This document shows, in pieces, positions 33,781 to 46,310 of a stretch of DNA of 64,000 bases. Within the stretch, counting starts at the first letter, position 1; every line of letters begins with the position of its first letter. The notes under the pieces were generated by a model. The model did no database searches. It saw only the letters and a list, made by a program, of their open reading frames with translations, and was not told the DNA's origin. A program made the translations under genes and the position numbers. This stretch comes from Hydractinia symbiolongicarpus (Eukaryota; Cnidaria; Hydrozoa; Anthoathecata; Hydractiniidae). Location: assembly GCF_029227915.1 (NCBI RefSeq), contig NC_079883.1, positions 1,674,001 through 1,738,000 on the forward strand. The letters are read 5' to 3'.

Positions 33781-35590
33781 TCATTTTTGATGAGACGCTG
33801 AATAAAAGATGTTTAATCGCCGACAAACAAAAATCCGCGATCTCCCGTTAATCCCGGGCTTGGCCCGTATAGTCGAATGTATATAAAGAAAGTACCCAGA
33901 GAGTAAACTGATTTCCCGAACGATATTTCAAATTATTTCTGCACCACTAGAACGAATGAGACTTGTAGTTTTCAAAAATGTTTTCATTTTTGATGAGACG
34001 CTAAATAAAAGAAGTTTAATAGCCGGCAAACGAAAACCCGCGATTTTCCCTAAATCCCGGACTCGGCCCGTATAGTCAAAAGTATACCATGGAAGTACTG
34101 AGGGAGTAAACTCATTTCCCGAACGATTTTTTAAATTACTTTTACACCACTAAAACGCATGAGACTTGTAGTTTTCAAAAATGTTTTCATTTTTGATGAG
34201 ACGCTGAATAAAAGACGTTTATTCGCCGGCAAACAAAAACCCGTGATCTCCCGTGAATCCCGGGCTTGGCCCGTATAGTCGAATGTATATAAAGAAAGTA
34301 CCCAGAGAGTAAACTGATTTGCCGAACGATTTTTCAAATTATTTCTGCACCACTAGAACGAATGAGAGTTGTAGTTTTCAAAAATGTTTTCATTTTTGAT
34401 GAGACGCTAAATAAAAGACGTTTAATCTCCGGCAAACAAAAACCCGCGTTTTCCCGCAAATTCCAGCCTCGGCCCGTATAGTCGAATGTATATAAAGAAA
34501 GTACCCAGAGAGTAAACTGATTTCACGAACGATTTTTCAAATTATTTCTGCACCACTAGAACAAATGAGACTTGTAGTTTTCATTTTTGATGAGACGTTA
34601 AATGAAAGAGGTTTAATCGCCGGCAAACGAAAAACCGCGATTTTCCGTAAATCCCACGCTTTGCCCGTATAGTCGAATGTATATAAAGAAAGTACCCAGA
34701 GAGTAAACTGATTTCCCAAACGATTTTTCAAATTATTTCTGCACCACTAAAACGCATGAGACTTGTAGTTTTCAAAAATGTTTTTATTTTTGATGAGACG
34801 CTGAATAAAAGATGTTTAATCGCCGGCAAACAAAAATCCGCGATCTCCCGTTAATCCCGGGCTTGGCCCGTATAGTCGAATGTATATAAAGAAAGTACCC
34901 AGAGAGTAAACTGATTTCCCGAACGATATTTCAAATTATTTCTGCACCACTAGAACGAATGAGACTTGTAGTTTTCAAAAATGTTTTCATTTTTGATGAG
35001 ACGCTAAATAAAAGAAGTTTAATAGCCGGCAAACGAAAACCCGCGATTTTCCCTAAATCCCGGACTCGGCCCGTATAGTCAAAAGTATACCATGGAAGTA
35101 CTCAGGGAGTAAACTCATTTCCCGAACGATTTTTTAAATTACTTTTACACCACTAAAACGCATGAGACTTGTAGTTTTCAAAAATGTTTTCATTTTTGAT
35201 GAGACGCTGAATAAAACACGTTTAATCGCCGGCAAACAAAAACCCGCGATCTCCCGTGAATCCCGGGCTTGGCCCGTATAGTCGAATGTATATAAAGAAA
35301 GTACCCAGAGAGTAAACTGATTTCCCGAACGATTTTTCAAATTATTTCTGCACCACTAGAACGAATGAGAGTTGTAGTTTTTAAAAATGTTTTCATTTTT
35401 GATGAGACGCTAAATAAAAGACGTTTAATCTCCGGCAAACGAAAACCCGCGTTTTCCCGCAAATTCCAGCCTCGGCCCGTATAGTCGAATGTATATAAAG
35501 AAAGTACCCAGAGAGTAAACTGATTTCACGAACGATTTTTCAAATTATTTCTGCACCACTAGAACAAATGAGACTTGTAGTTTTCATTTT
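33780..35590 (+). repeat. 1,003-bp-offset repeat (5 monomers, one shortened)
   Basis: About 33780-34570 recurs at about 34783-35585. Shared variants are GATGTTTAATCGCC, CTCCCGTTAATCCC, CGATATTTCAAATT, TTCCAGCCTCGG, AATCTCCGGC and the 12-bp deletion. The offset is five monomers minus 12 bp. Confidence 0.85.
34472..34662 (+). repeat. 191-bp monomer with half of the central dyad deleted (copy 3)
   Basis: Same deletion inside the first copy of the 1,003-bp repeat. It also has the shared variant CTAGAACAAATGAG. Confidence 0.9.
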
Positions 35591-35665
35591 TGATGAGACG
35601 TTAAATGAAAGAGGTTTAATCGCCGGCAAACGAAAACCCGCGATTTTCCGTAAATCCCGCGCTTG
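35475..35665 (+). repeat. 191-bp monomer with half of the central dyad deleted (copy 4)
   Basis: Counterpart of 34472 in the second 1,003-bp copy, again with CTAGAACAAATGAG; followed at 35666 by a GCTCGTATAG unit of the CCCTGTGAG subfamily. Confidence 0.9.
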
Positions 35666-38600
35666 GCTCGTATAGTCGAATGTATACAAAGAAAGTACCC
35701 TGTGAGTAAACTCATTTCCAGAACGATTTTTTAAATTATCTTTTCACCACTAAAACGCATGACACTTGAAGTTTTCAAAAATGTTTTCATTTTTGATGAA
35801 ACGCTGAATAAAAGAAGTTTAATCGCCGGCAAACGAAAACTGGCGATTTCATGTAAATCCCGGGCTTTGCCCGTATAGTCGAATGTATATAAAGAAATTA
35901 CCCAGAGAGTAAACTGATTTCCCAAACGATTTTACAAATTATTTCTGCACCACTAGAACGAATGATACTTGTATTTTTTAAAAAAGTTTTCATTTTTGAT
36001 GAGACGCTAAATAAAAGAAGTTTAATAGCCGGCAAACGAAAACCCGCGATTTTCCCTAAATCCCGGACTCGGCCCGTATAGTCAAAAGTATACAAAAGAA
36101 GTACTCAGGAAGTAAACTCATTTCCCGAACGATTTTTTAAATCATTTTTTCACCACTAAAACGCAAGAGACTTGTAGTTTTCAAAAGTGTTTACATTTTT
36201 GATGAGACGCTGAATGAAAGAGGTTTAATTGCCGGCAAACCAAAACCCGCGATTTCCCGTAAATCACGGGCTTGGCCCGTATAGTCCAATGTATACAAAC
36301 GAAGTACCCTGTGAGTAAACTCATTTTCAGAACGATATTTTAAATTACTTTTTCACCACTAAAACGCATGAGACATGTAGTTTTCAAAAATGCTTTCATT
36401 TTTGATGAGACGCTGAATAAAAGAAGTTTAATCGCCGGCAAACGAAAACCCGCGATTTCCCCTAAATGCCGGACTCGGCCCGTATAGTCAAAAGTATACA
36501 AGGGAAGTACTCAGGGAGTAAACTGATTTCCTGAGCGATTTTTCAAATTATTTCTGCACCACTAGAACGAAAGGGACTTGTAGTTTACAAAAATGTTTTC
36601 ATTTTTGATAAGACGTTGAATGAAAGAAGTTTAATAGCCGGCAAACGAAAACCCGCGTTTTCCCGCAAATCCTAGACTCGGCCCGTATAGTCGAATGTAT
36701 ATAAAGAAAGTACCCAGAGAGTAAACTGATTTCCCGAACGATTTTTCAAATTATTTCTGCACCACTAGAACGAATGAGACTTGTAGTTTTTAAAAATGTT
36801 TTCATTTTTGATGAGACGCTAAATATAAGACGTTTAATCTCCGGCAAACGAAAACCCGCGATTTTCCCTAAATCCCGGACTTGGCCCGTATAGTCAAAAG
36901 TATACAAAGGAAGTACTCAGGAAGTAAACTCATTTCTCGAACGATTTTTTAAATCATTTTTTCACCACTAAAACGCATGAGACTTGTAGTTTTCAAAAGT
37001 GTTTTCATTTTTGATGAGACGTTAAATGAAAGAAGTTTAATCGCCGGCAAACGAAAACCCGCGATTTTCCGTAATTCCCGCGCTTGGCTCGTATAGTCGA
37101 ATGTATACAAAGAAAGTACCCTGTGAGTAAACTCATTTCCAGAACGATTTTTTAAATTATCTTTTCACCACTAAGACGCATGAGACTTGAAGTTTTCAAA
37201 AATGTTTTCATTTTTGATGACACGCTGAATAAAAGAAGTTTAATCGCCGGCAAACGAAAACTCGCGATTTCCCGTAAATCCCGGACTCGGCCCGTATAGT
37301 CTAAAGTATACAAAGAAAGTACCCAGGGAGTAAACTCATTTCCCGAACGATTTTTTAAATTACTTTTACACCACTAAAACGCATGATACTTGTAGTTTCC
37401 AAAAATGTTTTTATTTTTGATGAGACGCTGAATAAAAGACGTTTAATCGCCGGCAAACGAAAACCCGCGATTTCCCGTAAATCCCGGGCTTTGCCCGTAT
37501 AGTCGAATGTATATAAAGAAAGTACCCAGAGAGTAAACTGATTTCCCAAACGATTTTTCAAATTATTTCTGCACCACTAGAAGGAATCATACTTGTAGTT
37601 TTCGAAAATGTTTTTATTTTTGATGAGACGCTGAATAAAAAAATTTTAATAGCCGGCAAACGAAAACTGCGATTTTCCCTAAATCCCGGACTTGGCCCGT
37701 ATAGTCAAAAGTATACAAAGGAAGTACTCAGGAAGTAAACTCATTTCTCGAACGATTTTTTAAATCCTTTTTTCACCACTAAAACGCATGAGACTTGTAG
37801 TTTTCAGAAATGTTTTCATTTTTGATGAGACGCTGAATAAAAGAAGATTAATCGCCGGCAAACGAAAGCCCGCGATTTCCCGTAAATTCGAGGACTCGGA
37901 CCGTATAGTCAAAAGTATACAAAGAAAGTACCCAGGGAGTAAACTCATTTCCCGAAAGATGTTTTAAATTATTTTTTCACCACTAAAACGCATGAGACTT
38001 GTAGTTTTCAAAAATATTTTTATTTTTGATGAAAAGCTGAATAAAAGACGTTTAATCGCCGACAAAGGAAAACCCGCGATTTCCCGTAAATCCCGGGCTT
38101 GGCCCGTATAGTCAAATGTATATAAAGAAAGTAGCCAGAGAGTAAACTAATTTCCCGAACGTTTTTTCAAATTATTTCTGCACTACTAGAACGAATGAGA
38201 CTTGTAGTTTTCAAAAATGTTTTCATTTTTGATGAGACGCTAAATAAAAGACGTTTAATCGCCGGCAAACGAAAACCCGCGATTTCCCGTAAATCCCGGG
38301 CTTTGCCCGTATAGTCGAATGTATATAAAGAAAGTACTCAGAGAGTAAACTGATTTCCCAAACGATTTTTCAAATTATTTCTGCACCACTAGAACGAATC
38401 ATACTTGTAGTTTTCGAAAATGTTTTTATTTTTGATGAGACGCTGAATAAAAAAATTTTAATAGCCGGCAAACGAAAACTGCGATTTTCCCTAAATCCCG
38501 GACTCGGCCCGTATAGTCAAAAGTATACGGAGGAAGTACTCAGGGATTAAACTCATTTCCCGAACGATTTTTTAAATCATTTTTTCACCACTAAAACGCA

Positions 38601-40330
38601 AGAGACTTTTAGTTTTCAAAAGTGTTTACATTTTTGATGAGACGCTGAATGAAAGAGGTTTAATTGCCGGCAAACCGAAACCCGCGATTTCCCGTAAATC
38701 ACGGGTTTGGCCCGTATAGTCCAATGTATACAAACGAAGTACCCTGTGAGTAAACTCATTTTCAGAACGATTTTTTAAATTACTTTTTCACCACTAAAAC
38801 GCATGAGACATGTAGTTTTCAAAAATGCTTTCATTTTTGATGAGACGCTGAATAAAAGAAGTTTAATCGCCGGCAAACGAAAACCCGCCATTTCCCCTAA
38901 ATGCCGGACTCGGCCCGTATAGTCAAAAGTATACAAAGGAAGTACTCAGGGAGTAAACTGACTTCCTGAGCGATTTTTCAAATTATTTCTGCACCACTAG
39001 AACGAAAGGGACTTGTAGTTTACAAAAATGTTTTCATTTTTAATAAGACGTTGAATGAAAGAAGTTTAATAGCCGGCAAACGAAAACCCGCGTTTTCCCG
39101 CAAATCCCAGACTCGGCCCGTATAGTCGAATGTATATAAAGAAAGTACCCAGAGAGTAAACTGATTTCCCGAACGATTTTTCAAATTATTTCTGCACCAC
39201 TAGAACGAATAAGACTTGTAGTTTTTAAAAATGTTTTCATTTTTGATGAGACGCTAAATATAAGACGTTTAATCTCCGGCAAACGAAAACCCGCGATTTT
39301 CCCTAAATCCCGGACTTGGCAAGTATAGTCAAAAGTATACAAAGGAAGTACTCAGGAAGTAAACTCATTTCTCGAACGATTTTTTAAATCATTTTTTCAC
39401 CACTAAAACGCATGAGACTTGTAGTTTTCAAAAGTGTTTTCATTTTTGATGAGACGTTAAATGAAAGAAGTTTAATCGCCGGCAAACGAAAACCCGCGAT
39501 TTTCCGTAAATCCCGCGCTTGGCTCGTATAGTCGAATGTATACAAAGAAAGTACCCTGTGAGTAAACTCATTTCCAGAACGATTTTTTAAATTATCTTTT
39601 CACCACTAAGACGCATGAGACTTGAAGTTTTCAAAAATGTTTTCATTTTTGATGACACGCTGAATAAAAGAAGTTTAATCGCCGGCAAACGAAAACTCGC
39701 GATTTCCCGTAAATCCCGGACTCGGCCCGTATAGTCTAAAGTATACAAAGAAAGTACCCAGGGAGTAAACTCATTTCCCGAACGATTTTTTAAATTACTT
39801 TTACACCACTAAAACGCATGAGACTTTTAGTTTTCAAAAATGTTTTTATTTTTGATGAGACGCTGAATAAAAGACGTTTAATCGCCGGCAAACAAAAACC
39901 TGCGATCTCCCGTTAATCCCGGGCTTGGCCCGTATAGTCGAATGTATATAAAGAAAGTAGCCAGAGAGTAAACTAATTTCCCGAACGTTTTTTCAAATTA
40001 TTTCTGCACTACTAGAACGAATGAGACTTGTAGTTTTCAAAAATGTTTTCATTTTTGATGAGACGCTAAATAAAAGACGTTTAATCGCCGGCAAACGAAA
40101 ACCCGCGATTTCCCGTATATCCCGGGCTTGGCCCGTATAGTCTAATGTATATAAAGAAAGTAGCCAGAGAGTAAACTGATTTCCCAAACGATTTTTCAAA
40201 TTATTTCTGCACCACTAGAACGAATCATACTTGTAGTTTTCAAAAATGTTTTCATTTTTGATGAGACGCTCAATAAAAGACGTTTAATCGCCGGCAAACG
40301 AAAACCCGCGATTTTCCCTAAATCCCGGAC
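35591..40330 (+). repeat. 2,435-bp-offset repeat (12 monomers)
   Basis: About 36130-37380 recurs at 38565-39815. Shared variants include TACAAACGAAGTACCCTG (GTATACAAACG at 36291, 38726), TCCTGAGCGATTTTTC, GAACGAAAGGGACTTG, TAGTTTACAAAAATG, GCTAAATATAAGACG and AATCTCCGGC. A related block reappears around 54430-56150. Units with GAATAAAAAAATTTTAATAG lie near 37630 and 38450. Confidence 0.85.
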
Positions 40331-41519
40331 TCGGCCCGTATCGTTAAAAGTATGCAAAGGAAGTACTCAGGAAGTAAACACATTTCCGGAACGATTTTTT
40401 AAATCATTTTTTCACCACTAAAACGCATGAGACTTAAAGTTTTCAAAAATGTTTTCATTTTTGATGAGACGCTGAATAAAAGAAGTTTAATCGCCGGCAA
40501 ACGAAAACTCGCGATATCCCGTAAATCCCGGACTCGGCCCGTATAGTGAAAAGTATACAAAGAAAGTACCCAGTGAGTAAACTGATTTCCCAAACGATTT
40601 TTCAAATTATTTCTGCACCACTAGAAGGAATCATACTTGTAGTTTTCGAAAATGTTTTTATTTTTGATGAGACGCTGAATAAAAAAATTTTAATAGCCGG
40701 CAAACGAAAACTGCGATTTTTCCTAAATCCCGGACTTGGCCCGTATAGTCAAAATTATACAAAGGAAGTACTCAGGAAGTAAACTCATTTCTCGAACGAT
40801 TTTTTAAATCATTTTTTCACCACTAAAACGCATGAGACTTGTAGTTTTCAAAAGTGTTTTCATTTTTGATGAGACGCTAAATAAAAGACGTTTAATCGCC
40901 GGCAAACGAAAACCCGCGATTTTCCCTAAATCCCGGACTCGGCCCGTATCGTTAAAAGTATGCAAAGGAAGTACTCAGGAAGTAAACTCATTTCCCGAAC
41001 GATTTTTTAAATCATTTTTTCACCACTAAAACGCATGAGACTTGTTGTTTTCAAAAATGTTTTCATTTTTGATGAGACGCTGAATAAAAGAAGTTTAATC
41101 GCCGGCAAACGAAAACCCGCGATTTCCCGTAAATCCCGGGCTTTGCCCGTATAGTCGAATGTATATAAAGAAAGTACCCAGAGAGTAAACTGATTTCCCA
41201 AACGATTTTTCAAATTATTTCTGCACCACTAGAACGAATCATACTTGTAGTTTTCGAAAATGTTTTTATTTTTGATGAGACGCTGAATAAAAAAATTTTA
41301 ATAGCCGGCAAACGAAAACTGCGATTTTCCCTAAATCCCGGACTCGGCCCGTATAGTCAAAAGTATACAAAGGAAGTACTCAGGGAGTAAACTGATTTCC
41401 TGAGCGATTTTTCAAATTATTTCTGCACCACTAGAACGAAAGGAACTTGTAGTTTACAAAAATGTTTTCATTTTTGATAAGACGTTGAATGAAAGAAGTT
41501 TAATAGGCGGCAAACGAAA

Positions 41520-43620
41520 AACCGCGTTTTCCCGCAAATCCCAGACTCGGCCCGTATAGTCGAATGTATATAAAGAAAGTACCCAGAGAGTAAACTGATT
41601 TCCCGAACGATTTTTCAAATTATTTCTGCACCACTAGAACGAATGAGACTTGTAGTTTTTAAAAATGTTTTCATTTTTGATGACACGCTAAATATAAGAC
41701 GTTTAATCTCCGGCAAACGAAAACCCGCGATTTTTCCTAAATCCCGGACTTGGCCCGTATAGTCAAAAGTATACAAAGGAAGTACTCAGGAAGTAAACTC
41801 ATTTCTCGAACGATTTTTTAAATCATTGTTTCACCACTAAAACGCATGAGACTTGTAGTTTTTAAAAGTGTTTTCATTTTTGATGAGACGCTGAATAAAA
41901 GACGTTTAATCGCCGGCAAACAAAAACCTGCGATCTCCCGTTAATCCCGGGCTTGGCCCGTATAGTCGAATGTATATAAAGAAAGTAGCCAGAGAGTAAA
42001 CTAATTTCCCAAACGTTTTTTCAAATTATTTCTGCACTACTAGAACGAATGAGACTTGTAGTTTTCAAAAATGTTTTCATTTTTGATGAGACGCTAAATA
42101 AAAGACGTTTAATCGCCGGCAAACGAAAACCCGCGATTTTCCCTACATCCCGGACTGGGCCCGTATCGTTAAAAGTATGCAAAGGAAGTACTCAGGAAGT
42201 AAACTCATTTCCCGAACGATTTTTTAAATCATTTTTTCACCACTAAAACGCATGAGACTTGAAGTTTTCAAAAATGTTTTCATTTTTGATGAGACGCTGA
42301 ATAAAAGAAGTTTAATCGCCGGCAAACGAAAACTCGCGATTTCCCGTAAATCCCGGACTCGGCCCGTATAGTGAAAAGTATACAAAGAAAGTACCCAGAG
42401 AGTAAACTGATTTCCCAAACGATTTTTCAAATTATTTCTGCACCACTAGAACGAATCATACATGTAGTTTTCGAAAATGTTTTTATTTTTGATGAGACGC
42501 TGAATAAAAAAATTTTAATAGCCGGCAAACGAAAACTGCGATTTTCCCTAAATCCCGGACTCGGCCCGTATAGTCAAAAGTATACGGAGGAAGTACTCAG
42601 GGATTAAACTCATTTCCCGAACGATTTTTTAAATCATTTTTTCACCACTAAAACGAAAGGAACTTGTAGTTTACAAAAATGTTTTCATTTTTGATAAGAC
42701 GTTGAATGAAAGAAGTTTAATAGCCGGCAAACGAAAAACCGCGTTTTCCCGCAAATCCCAGACTCGGCCCGTATAGTCGAATGTATATAAAGAAAGTACC
42801 CAGAGAGTAAACTGATTTCCCGAACGATTTTTCAAATTATTTCTGCACCACTAGAACGAATGAGACTTGTAGTTTTTAAAAATGTTTTCATTTTTGATGA
42901 CACGCTAAATATAAGACGTTTAATCTCCGGCAAACGAAAACCCGCGATTTTTCCTAAATCCCGGACTTGGCCCGTATAGTCAAAAGTATACAAAGGAAGT
43001 ACTCAGGAAGTAAACTCATTTCTCGAACGATTTTTTAAATCATTTTTTCACCACTAAAACGCATGAGACTTGTAGTTTTTAAAAGTGTTTTCATTTTTGA
43101 TGAGACGCTGAATAAAAGACGTTTAATCGCCGGCAAACAAAAACCTGCGATCTCCCGTTAATCCCGGGCTTGGCCCGTATAGTCGAATGTATATAAAGAA
43201 AGTAGCCAGAGAATAAACTAATTTCCCGAACGTTTTTTCAAATTATTTCTGCACTACTAGAAGGAATGAGACTTGTAGTTTTCAAAAATGTTTTCATTTT
43301 TGATGAGACGCTAAATAAAAGACGTTTAATCGCCGGCAAACGAAAACCCGCGATTTTCCCTACATCCCGGACTGGGCCCGTATCGTTAAAAGTATGCAAA
43401 GGAAGTACTCAGGAAGTAAACTCATTTCCCGAACGATTTTTTAAATCATTTTTTCACCACTAAAACGCATGAGACTTGAAGTTTTCAAAAATGTTTTCAT
43501 TTTTGATGAGACGCTGAATAAAAGAAGTTTAATCGCCGGCAAACGAAAACTCGCGATTTCCCGTAAATCCCGGACTCGCCCCGTATAGTGAAAAGTATAC
43601 AAAGAAAGTACCCAGTGAGT
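41520..43620 (+). repeat. 1,217-bp-offset repeat (6 monomers)
   Basis: About 41515-42400 recurs at about 42732-43617. Shared variants are AAAAACCGCGTTTTCC, GATGACACGCTAAATATAAG, CTCCCGTTAATCCC, GAACGTTTTTTC or its AAACG form, and CTACATCCCGGACTGGG. Confidence 0.85.
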
Positions 43621-44929
43621 AAACTCATTTCCCGAACGATTTTTGAAATTATTTTTACACCACTAAAACGCATGAGACTTGTAGCTTTCAAAAATGTTTT
43701 CATTTTTGATGAGACGCTGAATAAAAGACGTTTAATCGCCGGCAAACGAAAACCCGCGATTTCCCGTAAATCCCGGGCTTTGCCCGTATAGTCGAATGTA
43801 TATAAAGAAAGTACCCAGAGAGTAAACTGATTTCCCAAACGATTTTTCAAATTATTTCTGCACCACTAGAACGAATCATACATGTAGTTTTCGAAAATGT
43901 TTTTATTTTTGATGAGACGCTGAATAAAAAAATTTTAATAGCCGGCAAACGAAAACTGCGATTTTCCCTAAATCCCGGACTCGGCCCGTATAGTCAAAAG
44001 TATACGGAGGAAGTACTCAGGGATTAAACTCATTTCCCGAACGATTTTTTAAATCATTTTTTCACCACTAAAACGCAAGAGACTTGTAGTTTTCAAAAGT
44101 GTTTACATTTTTGATGAGACGCTGAATGAAAGAGGTTTAATTGCCGGCAAACCAAAACCCGCGATTTCCCGTAAATCACGGGCTTGGCCCGTATAGTCCA
44201 ATGTATACAAAGGAAGTACCCTGTGAGTAAACTCATTTTCAGAACGATTTTTTAAATTACTTTTTCACCACTAAAACGCATGAGACATGTAGTTTTCAAA
44301 AATGCTTTCATTTTTGATGAGACGCTGAATAAAAGAAGTTTAATCGCCGGCAAACAAAAACCCGCGATTTCCCCTAAATGCCGGACTCGGCCCGTATAGT
44401 CAAAAGTATACAAAGGAAGTACTCAGGGAGTAAACTAATTTCCCGAACGTTTTTTCAAATTATTTCTGCACTACTAGAACGAATGAGACTTGTAGTTTTC
44501 AAAAATGTTTTCATTTTTGATGAGACGCTAAATAAAAGAAGTTTAATAGCCGGCAAACGAAAAACCGCGTTTTCCCGCAAATCCCAGACTCGGCCCGTAT
44601 AGTCGAATGTATATAAAGAAAGTACCCAGAGAGTAAACTGATTTCCCGAACGATTTTTCAAATTATTTCTGCACCACTAGAACGAATGAGACTTGTAGTT
44701 TTTAAAAATGTTTTCATTTTTGATGACACGCTAAATATAAGACGTTTAATCTCCGGCAAACGAAAACCCGCGATTTTTCCTAAATCCCGGACTTGGCCCG
44801 TATAGTCAAAAGTATACAAAGGAAGTACTCAGGAAGTAAACTCATTTCTCGAACGATTTTTTAAATCATTTTTTCACCACTAAAACGCATGAGACTTGTA
44901 GTTTTCAAAAGTGTTTTCATTTTTGATGA

Positions 44930-46310
44930 GACGCTGAATAAAAGACGTTTAATCGCCGGCAAACAAAAACCTGCGATCTCCCGTTAATCCCGGGCTTGGC
45001 CCGTATAGTCGAATGTATATAAAGAAAGTAGCCAGAGAGTAAACTAATTTCCCGAACGTTTTTTCAAATTATTTCTGCACTACTAGAACGAATGAGACTT
45101 GTAGTTTTCAAAAATGTTTTCATTTTTGATGAGACGCTAAATAAAAGACGTTTAATCGCCGGCAAACGAAAACCCGCGATTTTCCCTACATCCCGGACTG
45201 GACCCGTATCGTTAAAAGTATGCAAAGGAAGTACTCAGGAAGTAACCTCATTTCCCGAACGATTTTTTAAATCATTTTTTCACCACTAAAACGCATGAGA
45301 CTTGAAGTTTTCAAAAATGTTTTCATTTTTGATGAGACGCTGAATAAAAGAAGTTTAATCGCCGGCAAACGAAAACTCGCGATTTCCCGTAAATCCCGGA
45401 CTCGGCCCGTATAGTGAAAAGTATACAAAGAAAGTACCCAGTGAGTAAACTCATTTCCCGAACGATTTTTGAAATTATTTTTACACCACTAAAACGCATG
45501 AGACTTGTAGCTTTCAAAAATGTTTTCATTTTTGATGAGACGCTGAATAAAAGACGTTTAATCGCCGGCAAACGAAAACCCGCGATTTCCCGTAAATCCC
45601 GGGCTTTGACCGTATAGTCGAATGTATATAAAGAAAGTACCCAGAGAGTAAACTAATTTCCCGAACGTTTTTTCAAATTATTTCTGCACTACTAGAACGA
45701 ATGAGACTTGTAGTTTTCAAAAATGTTTTCATTTTTGATGAGACGCTAAATAAAAGACGTTTAATCGCCGGCAAACGAAAACCCGCGATTTTCCCTACAT
45801 CCCGGACTGGGCCCGTATCGTTAAAAGTATGCAAAGGAAGTACTCAGGAAGTAAACTCATTTCCCGAACGATTTTTTAAATCATTTTTTCACCACTAAAA
45901 CGCATGAGACTTGAAGTTTTCAAAAATGTTTTCATTTTTGATGAGACGCTGAATAAAAGAAGTTTAATCGCCGGCAAACGAAAACTCGCGATTTCCCGTA
46001 AATCCCGGACTCGGCCCGTATAGTGAAAAGTATACAAAGAAAGTACCCAGTGAGTAAACTCATTTCCCGAACGATTTTTGAAATTATTTTTACACCACTA
46101 AAACGCATGAGACTTGTAGCTTTCAAAAATGTTTTCATTTTTGATGAGACGCTGAATAAAAGACGTTTAATCGCCGGCAAACGAAAACCCGCGATTTCCC
46201 GTAAATCCCGGGCTTTGCCCGTATAGTCGAATGTATATAAAGAAAGTACCCAGAGAGTAAACTGATTTCCCAAACGATTTTTCAAATTATTTCTGCACCA
46301 CTAGAACGAA
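44930..46310 (+). repeat. 609-bp-offset repeat (3 monomers)
   Basis: The three-monomer run from about 45050 to 45655 (A' with GAACGTTTTTTC, the GTATCGTT unit, then a unit with GTAGTGAAAAGTATAC) is repeated 609 bp later. The first copy has AGTAACCTCATTTCC and GGACCCGTATC, which the second lacks. Confidence 0.85.
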
